36,468 nucleotides of DNA, taken from NCBI GenBank assembly GCA_017458195.1, contig JAFTGI010000122.1, positions 1-36,468 on the forward strand, in the 5' to 3' direction. The position numbers were made by a program, and so were the translations under genes. This document shows, one piece after another, positions 31,233-36,468 of this stretch (position 1 is the first letter of the stretch; each line of letters starts with the position of its first letter). Source of the stretch: Prevotella sp. Lineage in GTDB: Bacteria > Bacteroidota > Bacteroidia > Bacteroidales > Bacteroidaceae. The notes beneath the pieces are model-generated. The model saw nothing but the letters and a program-made list of their open reading frames with translations. It was not told where the DNA came from and searched no databases.

Positions 31233-32750
31233 ATGAAGACAATCTGCAAAATAACGGCAATGCTGGCCGTGGCCCTGCTTATGGTGAGCTGCGGTGAAAG
31301 CTTGGAGGACACTTACAAGGACTACTCCGGCGACGGTACTTCCATCCGCTACACCGGCCGCTGTCGTAACATCAGCGTGACAGGTGGCTGGCAGCGCATG
31401 GTGCTCAACTGGACCAACAACGTTGATCCGATCATCAAGAATGTGAAGATCGTGTGGAAGTATGAGGATGAAGCTGACTCGGTCTATCTGCCCGCAGGTA
31501 CCACCGAGTACAGCATCGACCACATCGGCAGCGAGCCTCTGGGCGACCGCAGCTTCGAGATCACTATCTGCTCTGTCAGCGAGCAGGGCGTGGAGTCGCT
31601 GTCGAATACGGTGTACGGGCGCCCCTACACCTATACCCATGAGGAGGTGCAGGCTTTCAACCGCCTGGTGTCGTCGGCCTACAAGATCCGCGACCGCGTG
31701 ATCCTCACCTTCCTTCCCTGGCAGGAGGGCATCAGTGCGGCCCACCTGACCTACACCAAGAAAGATGGTTCGCAGGGCTATCTTGAGCTGACACCCGAGC
31801 AGGTGGCCATGAATTATTACATGTTGGAGGATGAGGTTGACAACGACAAGCCCATCGTAGTCCACCGGACGGCCAAGCTCGAAACCTGTGTGGACGAGAT
31901 CGAATTCCTTCCCTACGAGTTCGACGACACCCGCATCTTCAACTCTGACTTCCTTGAGGACCTGCGCCGTCAGTTTGGTTTTGAAGAAATTCCTGAGGAC
32001 TGGATTGAAAGGCAGACTGTGCTCTATCTCGATGCCTTGAGCTACAACTCGTTCATCGACCTGCTGAACTTTCCCAACCTTAAGAAGGTGGTGTTAGGTT
32101 CACGCCGCTACTTCCCCGAATCGGAGGTCGATGATGAGGAGTATGCCCAGGACATCGTTATGGACGTCGAGGAGAGCAACTTCGCCCTGCAGGTGCTTCA
32201 CGAGCTGAACGGCCTGACTGTTGAGCGCTACAACAATCATTTCCCGCAGCTGGAGGTGAAAGACTTCTTCACGGAGAAAGGCCAGCCCGTAGAGCCCAAG
32301 AAGCGCCTTATCGACCTGACCGGCAAGACGTTCAAAGTTTCGCCCGAGGACGAGATGGGATTCAACTCGCACCTGCCCAACCTGACCGACGGCGACCCAA
32401 GCACCTTCTGGCAGCCACGACTGACGGGTGAGGCCTACCAGTATGAGCTCTCCATCGACCTGGGCGAGGTGAAGGCCGTCAGCGGTGTGAAGATTGTGCA
32501 GCGCATGTGGGAGAACGAGCAGGAGCACATGGTGGCCCCCAAGTCATGCCGGGTGCTGCTCTCTGAAAACGGAGCCGAATGGGGCTACGCTACCTATCTG
32601 GAAAGCTATCCCCTCGGTGCAGCCAACGGCGAGGTGAACTACATCGACTTCCCCTTCACCTTCGGCGCGCGCTACGTCATGGTCGTAGTCCCCTCGGGCT
32701 TCTACTTTACTCTGAACTTCACTTCAATTGCAGAAATCTCTCTCTACTAA
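31233..32750 (+). CDS. DUF4998 / F5/8 type C (discoidin-like) surface lipoprotein
   Basis: Second accessory lipoprotein, 505 residues. The signal peptide ends LMVSC with Cys20. Residues about 25-225 match the DUF4998 type (DTYKDYSGDG then two beta domains with VLNWTNN). A middle region (about 230-345) is a Leu-rich helical or mixed segment containing LDALSYNSFIDLLNFPNLKKV. The C terminus (about 360-505) is a discoidin-like domain, with NLTDGDPSTFWQP, ELSIDLGEVKAVSGVKI and the ending FTSIAEISLY, a common sugar-binding fold. It is the last structural gene of the locus; a GC-rich terminator hairpin follows. Confidence 0.8.
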   Translation: MKTICKITAMLAVALLMVSCGESLEDTYKDYSGDGTSIRYTGRCRNISVTGGWQRMVLNWTNNVDPIIKNVKIVWKYEDEADSVYLPAGTTEYSIDHIGSEPLGDRSFEITICSVSEQGVESLSNTVYGRPYTYTHEEVQAFNRLVSSAYKIRDRVILTFLPWQEGISAAHLTYTKKDGSQGYLELTPEQVAMNYYMLEDEVDNDKPIVVHRTAKLETCVDEIEFLPYEFDDTRIFNSDFLEDLRRQFGFEEIPEDWIERQTVLYLDALSYNSFIDLLNFPNLKKVVLGSRRYFPESEVDDEEYAQDIVMDVEESNFALQVLHELNGLTVERYNNHFPQLEVKDFFTEKGQPVEPKKRLIDLTGKTFKVSPEDEMGFNSHLPNLTDGDPSTFWQPRLTGEAYQYELSIDLGEVKAVSGVKIVQRMWENEQEHMVAPKSCRVLLSENGAEWGYATYLESYPLGAANGEVNYIDFPFTFGARYVMVVVPSGFYFTLNFTSIAEISLY

Positions 32751-32828
32751 ATTAGCATTGACAGTTTTAACCATTAACAACATTGATGTGAAGCACATGG
32801 ATTCCCCATCATCTGCAACGTGGGAATC

Positions 32829-32855
32829 GGGAGGGGGCAGCGGCCTCCTCCCTTT
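32829..32855 (+). terminator. terminator after the surface lipoprotein genes
   Basis: A 9-bp GC-rich stem GGGAGGGGG / CCTCCTCCC with one G-U pair (32829-32837 with 32844-32852) and a 6-nt loop is followed by TTT. It lies about 80 nt after the stop codon and before the -7 box of the sigma factor gene, so the four structural genes and the two regulators are probably separate transcripts. Confidence 0.6.
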
Positions 32856-32917
32856 CCTGCATTTATGATGAAACAAAAAAAGTCGGCAAGTAAAGCTGTT
32901 ATTTGAAAAATAATGAT

Positions 32918-32925
32918 TACTTTTG
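32918..32925 (+). promoter_or_regulatory. -7 box of the ECF sigma gene
   Basis: TACTTTTG fits TAnnTTTG and lies 42 nt before the sigma factor ATG. A TTTG is present at 32902-32905 but only 12 nt away, so the -33 element is not convincing. Confidence 0.55.
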
Positions 32926-32967
32926 TCGGCGGAAACGTGACTTAATAAAGAATAACTCCCAAACGCG

Positions 32968-33465
32968 ATGAACAAGAAACAGGACTTCGAGCGGTTCTAC
33001 CGTGAGCATTACAACGCGCTCTTCTACTACGCCATGCGCTTAGTGGACGACACGGAGGCCTGTCGTGACATCGTTGGGGAGGCACTGGAGCAGACTTGGG
33101 CAAGAATTGAGCAGATTGAGCCATCGAAGCTAAAGAACTTCACCTACTCGCTGATCCACCACAAATGCGTCGACCACCTGCGCCACATGGTCGCAGCCAA
33201 CCGCTACGTTGCGTTCTACATGCAGCTCTATTCCCGGCAGGTCGACGACGACGAATGGCAGGAACATGAGCAACTGATCAGCAGTGTCACGGATCTGCTC
33301 ACCCGGCTGTCACCGCGCACCCGATACGTGCTGGAGCAATGCTACTTCCACCATAAGCGCTATGCTGAAGTGGCCGAAGATATGGGCATCAGCGTCAGCG
33401 GCGTCAAGAAGCACATCGTCACGGCATTGAAACAGCTGAGGGCCGAATTGGCTAAAAAATCCTAA
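32968..33465 (+). CDS. ECF-type RNA polymerase sigma factor
   Basis: Extracytoplasmic-function sigma-70 factor of the FecI-like group, 165 residues. Region 2 spans about 5-75 (FYREHYNALFYYAMRLV, then the DNA-melting segment with FTYSLIHHKCVDHLR). Region 4 spans about 110-160 (LSPRTRYVLEQCYFHHKRYAEVAEDMGISVSGVKKHIVTALKQL), with a helix-turn-helix. It is cytoplasmic and held inactive by the FecR-like protein encoded just downstream. By analogy with known Bacteroides systems, ligand import by the STN-bearing receptor should release it to transcribe the susC-like operon. Its position after rather than before the receptor genes is less common. Confidence 0.93.
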   Translation: MNKKQDFERFYREHYNALFYYAMRLVDDTEACRDIVGEALEQTWARIEQIEPSKLKNFTYSLIHHKCVDHLRHMVAANRYVAFYMQLYSRQVDDDEWQEHEQLISSVTDLLTRLSPRTRYVLEQCYFHHKRYAEVAEDMGISVSGVKKHIVTALKQLRAELAKKS

Positions 33466-33495
33466 TATGTGAAGGACATAAGTATACTAACCAAG

Positions 33496-34731
33496 ATGAA
33501 AAACGATATAATTAACAGAATGACAACCAAAGACGATTATCATAAGAACACAGAAGAACAACTGCTCGAACAGTTGGTGGACATCATGGACGAGGGCCAT
33601 GAGCTCACCGACGACGAGATGGCCCGGCTGGCTGGCAACGAGGAGGCTATCAGAGCCTACCGACAGATGGCTGCGCTGAAGCATGTTGTCGGGACACCCG
33701 AGCCGGAATCGTCTGCGCCGAGTGAACATTTAAACGCCAACGGCGTGGAATCGGCTGCGCCGAGTGAACATGAATCGGCTTCACCGAGCGGACGTTTGTT
33801 TAATGTTCACGCGCTGCCGGCGCTCTTGGCTATAGCCGCCGCCATCCTGGCCTTGGTCATATTCACACATCCTTGGAGTACGACGATAACAGAAACGGCA
33901 GAAGGATCGGGTAGCCTCATGGCATACGAGCATACAGAGAAGCCCGACGGCATCATCCTGAAGACAAGCGAGGAGCGGCCGATTGACCTGACGGCAAAGA
34001 GAAGCCGGGTGACGCGAGCCCGACTGACCAACAACAAGGGACAACTGGTGCTCGACTATCAGACTTCCTCCGGAAACAGCTACAGCATCAGCCACCCCGT
34101 GCAGACTGACACCATCGACGTGCCCTGCGGCAACGACTTCAAACTCATTCTGGCCGACGGCACCGAGGTGTGGCTATATGCTGACTCCAGGCTTATATAT
34201 CCGGCACAGTTCGTGGGCGACGAGCGTCGCGTGTTCCTCGAGGGTGAGGCCTATTTCCGGGTCACGAAGGATGCTGACCATCCCTTCATCGTAAGCACCG
34301 ACCGCATGGAGGCCCGTGTGCTGGGCACAGAGCTTAACGTGAACAGCCGCGAAAACCATGTGGCGCTGATTAACGGCAGCGTTGAGGTGAAGGGTATAGG
34401 AATCGACGGCGTCCAGCGCCTTATTCCCGGTCAGGGGGCATCGCTCATCGATGGGCGTCGCCTGCTGGTGGAGCAGGAGAATATGGACACCTACGTCTAT
34501 TGGCGCAACGGCTACATCTTTTTCGATGACAATTCGGTGAGGGATATTGCCCAGCAGCTCGGCCGGTGGTTCAACGTCAGCGTGGAAATCTCAAGTGAGC
34601 GGCTGGCAGCCATGCGCCTGCATTTCCTCTACAAGCGGAGCGACAGTATGAAGCGCATCCTGGCCTTGCTGAACAGTTTTGGAGAGTTCAACGCTGTCAT
34701 CAAGAATAATACACTCGTCATTCGGGAATAG
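33496..34731 (+). CDS. FecR-family anti-sigma factor
   Basis: Inner-membrane anti-sigma factor, about 411 residues from this start. The cytoplasmic N-terminal part (about 1-100) would bind the ECF sigma factor; it includes a Ser/Pro/Glu-rich segment with near repeats of SAPSEH. A single membrane helix lies at about 107-124 (LPALLAIAAAILALVIF). The periplasmic FecR domain spans about 209-291 (DFKLILADGTEVWLYADSRL...). A DUF4974 domain closes the protein (about 336-411), the part that contacts the STN domain of the receptor. The start is uncertain: a GTG at 33469 (3 nt after the sigma stop) and an ATG at 33520 are alternatives; the ATG at 33496 is the first ATG. Repeat array 3 begins 7 nt after the stop. 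Confidence 0.9.
   Translation: MKNDIINRMTTKDDYHKNTEEQLLEQLVDIMDEGHELTDDEMARLAGNEEAIRAYRQMAALKHVVGTPEPESSAPSEHLNANGVESAAPSEHESASPSGRLFNVHALPALLAIAAAILALVIFTHPWSTTITETAEGSGSLMAYEHTEKPDGIILKTSEERPIDLTAKRSRVTRARLTNNKGQLVLDYQTSSGNSYSISHPVQTDTIDVPCGNDFKLILADGTEVWLYADSRLIYPAQFVGDERRVFLEGEAYFRVTKDADHPFIVSTDRMEARVLGTELNVNSRENHVALINGSVEVKGIGIDGVQRLIPGQGASLIDGRRLLVEQENMDTYVYWRNGYIFFDDNSVRDIAQQLGRWFNVSVEISSERLAAMRLHFLYKRSDSMKRILALLNSFGEFNAVIKNNTLVIRE
33705..33795 (+). repeat. degenerate in-frame tandem repeats within the anti-sigma gene
   Basis: GGAATCGTCTGCGCCGAGTG (33705-33724) recurs nearly unchanged at 33747-33766, both followed by AACAT, and a weaker third copy starts at 33772. They encode the SAPSEH-like repeats just before the membrane helix. 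Confidence 0.75.
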
Positions 34732-34737
34732 TTTGAG

Positions 34738-34845
34738 AAAAGCGGTACTTTTCTCATAGAAAAGCGGTACTTTACTGGCAGAAAAGCGGTACTTTTCTCA
34801 TAGAAAAGCGGTACTTTACTCCGAGTAAAGCACCGCTTTTCTTTA
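34738..34845. repeat. 22-bp palindromic tandem array 3
   Basis: Units with the core AAAAGCGGTACTTT start at 34738, 34760, 34782 and 34804, exactly 22 bp apart; a fifth slot at 34826 is inverted (AAAGCACCGCTTTTCT). Units 1 and 3 carry CTTTTCT while units 2 and 4 carry CTTTACT, so the array has an alternating 44-bp super-repeat. It fills the gap between the convergent fecR-like and alaS genes. Confidence 0.92.
34803..34841. terminator. bidirectional hairpin formed by the last two units of array 3
   Basis: Unit 4 (34803-34821) and the inverted unit 5 (34823-34841) form a 19-bp stem with one mismatch and a minimal loop. T-rich tails follow on both strands (CTTTTCTTT on plus, CTTTTCTATG on minus), so it can end transcription from both convergent genes. 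Confidence 0.65.
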
Positions 34846-34850
34846 GTGAC

Positions 34851-36468
34851 TTATAGTTTTGCCAGCTCTACGACCTTGTCGACGGCGGCAGCGAGACCAT
34901 CTATGCTCTTGCCGCCAGCCTGTGCGTAGTGGGGCTGACCGCCGCCACCACCCTGGATGAGCCTTGCGGCCTCGCGAACCATCTGGCCTGCGTTCAGGCC
35001 ACGCTCGCTGACCAGGTCGTCGCTCATCATGACGGAGAGCATGGGCTTGCCCTGGAACTTCGAACCGATGACGCAAAGGAAGGGCGCATCGACGGCGGCG
35101 CGAAGCTTGAAGACAAGGTCCTTGGCGCCATTGGGTGACATGTCAATGACGCGGGTAATGACGTTGACGCCGTTCACAGTCTGAATCTCGGTGAGCAGAT
35201 AGTCCTTCGTGCGCTCGATGGCCTGCGCCTGAAACTGCTCAATCTCGCGCTTCATCTGGTCGTGCTCGTCAATATACTTGCGGATGACGCCCTCCAGGTC
35301 CTTGGCATTGTTGAAGAATGCCTTGACGGCCTTGAGGTGGTCCTCCATCACATACATCAGGTCTTCGCACTCTCGGCCCGTCTTGGCCTCTATGCGGCGC
35401 ACGCCTGCGGCCACGCTGCTCTCAGAGATAATCTTAAAGAAGCCGATGCGGCCCGTCGAACTGGCGTGGATACCGCCGCAGAGCTCGCACGAGGGGCCGA
35501 AGCGCATCACGCGCACGCTGTCGCCGTACTTCTCGCCAAAGAGGGCGATGGCACCCATCTTCTTGGCCTCCTCCATGGGCACGTCGCGGTGCTCGTCGCG
35601 CGGCAGGTCCTGACGGATCAGGTCGTTGACCAAGCGCTCCACCTGGCGCAGTTCCTCGTCGGTAACCTTCTGGAAGTGAGAGAAGTCGAAGCGCAGCGTG
35701 TCGGGAGAGACCAGCGAGCCCTTCTGCTCCACATGGTCGCCGAGCACCTGCTTCAAGGCGTAGTCGAGCAGGTGGGTGGCAGTGTGGTTAGCAGCCGAGG
35801 CATCGCGCTTGTCGGTGTCGACGCAGGCCATGAACTGAGCCGTCGGGTCCTTGGGCAGCTGGCGCACGATGTGGACAGTCTGCCCGTTCTCGCGCTTCGA
35901 GTCGATGACCTCGATGGTCTCGTTCTCGGAGACAAGCACGCCCTGGTCACCCAACTGGCCACCCATCTCGCCGTAGAAGGGCGTGTAGTCGAGCACGAGC
36001 TCATAATGCTCGCTCTTCTTCTGCGTGACTTTGCGATATCTTAAGATATGGCAGGTGTATTCGGTGTAGTCGTAGCCGACGAACTGCTGTTCTGATCCGG
36101 CGACGGAATCGCCGGACACTGTGACCCAGTCGCTGTTTTCTACGGCGGCGGCGTTGCGGGCGCGCTCCTTCTGCTTCTGCATCTCGACGTTGAACTGTTC
36201 CTCGTTGACGGTAAAGCCATTCTCGCGGCAGATAAGCTCCGTCAGGTCAAGGGGGAAACCGTAGGTATCGAACAGACGGAAGGCCTGTTCGCCGTCAAGC
36301 TCGGTCTTGCCTTCAGCCTTCAGCGTGGCCATGGCCTTGTCAAGCAGCTGGATGCCCTTGTCGAGGGTGCGCAGGAAGGCATCCTCCTCCTCCTTCATCA
36401 CGCGGGCGATGAGCTGTTGCTGGGCACGGAGCTCGGGAAAGGCGTCGCCCATCTCCTCGACAAGCGTA
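34851..36468 (-). CDS. alaS: alanyl-tRNA synthetase, C-terminal part (cut by window end)
   Basis: The visible part is about 538 residues of an enzyme normally near 875; the catalytic N terminus lies beyond the window. The reading frame stays open to the last base ([13 protein letters not shown]), so this is truncation by the window, not a broken gene. Visible parts: the tRNA-recognition domain ([12 protein letters not shown]); the editing domain with zinc-type ligands HTATH (35772-35786) and CELCGGIH; and the C-Ala/DHHA1 domain with [14 protein letters not shown] near the end. It attaches alanine to tRNA-Ala and clears mischarged Ser or Gly. It converges on the anti-sigma gene across repeat array 3. 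Confidence 0.97.
   Translation of the reverse strand, partial: TLVEEMGDAFPELRAQQQLIARVMKEEEDAFLRTLDKGIQLLDKAMATLKAEGKTELDGEQAFRLFDTYGFPLDLTELICRENGFTVNEEQFNVEMQKQKERARNAAAVENSDWVTVSGDSVAGSEQQFVGYDYTEYTCHILRYRKVTQKKSEHYELVLDYTPFYGEMGGQLGDQGVLVSENETIEVIDSKRENGQTVHIVRQLPKDPTAQFMACVDTDKRDASAANHTATHLLDYALKQVLGDHVEQKGSLVSPDTLRFDFSHFQKVTDEELRQVERLVNDLIRQDLPRDEHRDVPMEEAKKMGAIALFGEKYGDSVRVMRFGPSCELCGGIHASSTGRIGFFKIISESSVAAGVRRIEAKTGRECEDLMYVMEDHLKAVKAFFNNAKDLEGVIRKYIDEHDQMKREIEQFQAQAIERTKDYLLTEIQTVNGVNVITRVIDMSPNGAKDLVFKLRAAVDAPFLCVIGSKFQGKPMLSVMMSDDLVSERGLNAGQMVREAARLIQGGGGGQPHYAQAGGKSIDGLAAAVDKVVELAKL

Noticed and set aside
13913-34731. One continuous pectin utilisation locus joining PL10, GH105 and the SusC/SusD genes
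   Set aside because: Peptidase, EcsC, barrel protein, dacB and nadB lie between, with their own promoters on both strands, so a single locus is not supported.
13795-34845. CRISPR-like appearance of the 22-bp arrays
   Set aside because: Units follow one another with only 5-nt linkers and no unique spacers, and no cas genes are present.

Overview
The window reads as a chromosomal segment of a Bacteroidales bacterium, most likely a Prevotellaceae (Prevotella-type) member. The evidence is a SusC/SusD outer-membrane pair with an ECF sigma factor and a FecR anti-sigma factor, LytTR two-component signalling, a DUF4301 protein, S9B and C69 peptidases, and an EcsC protein. Several genes also carry the Bacteroidetes promoter form: a -33 TTTG followed 20 nt later by a -7 TAnnTTTG. 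Genus assignment is inference; phylum and order are well supported. No stretch above 300 bases lacks a gene.

Layout. 1-1923 (+): a LytS-type sensor kinase overlapping its LytTR response regulator. 1930-2571 (-): a compact DnaJ-domain protein. 2720-8295 (+): a four-gene operon (two tandem MFSD1-like MFS transporters, a secreted patatin phospholipase, a DUF4301 protein). 8307-12267 (-): a HAD phosphatase, tRNA-Arg(ACG), a C69 dipeptidase and rmuC. 12322-13699 (+): glyA. 13913-15040 (+): a PL10 pectate lyase. 15049-20369 (-): a tight operon EcsC protein, DPP-IV-like peptidase, GH105-DUF4861 fusion. 20481-21098 (+): a small outer-membrane barrel. 21281-22438 (-): a PBP4-type carboxypeptidase, divergent from nadB (22526-24112, +). 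24285-34731 (+): a SusC/SusD locus with two surface lipoproteins, then an ECF sigma factor and FecR anti-sigma factor. 34851-36468 (-): the 3' part of alaS, running off the window.

How it fits together. The SusC-like receptor has an N-terminal STN domain, the part that contacts a FecR anti-sigma factor, and the ECF/FecR pair lies at the end of the same cluster. This is a complete trans-envelope sensing module, unusual in having the regulators downstream rather than upstream of susC and in lacking any enzyme inside the locus. The nearby PL10 lyase and GH105 hydrolase suggest pectin use but are separated from it by unrelated genes.

The most unusual signal is a family of tandem arrays of a 22-bp palindromic unit (core AGAAAAGCGGTACTTTTCT), present in three intergenic gaps (13795-13890, 21110-21280, 34738-34845), each just downstream of a plus-strand gene. 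The 22-bp pitch is kept even where units are inverted. I do not recognise this as a described element. Other points of note are two near-perfect extended Shine-Dalgarno sequences (dnaJ-like gene and susD) in a phylum that rarely uses them, a terminator embedded in the HAD coding region, and a UDP-sugar pyrophosphorylase-like motif set in the DUF4301 protein.
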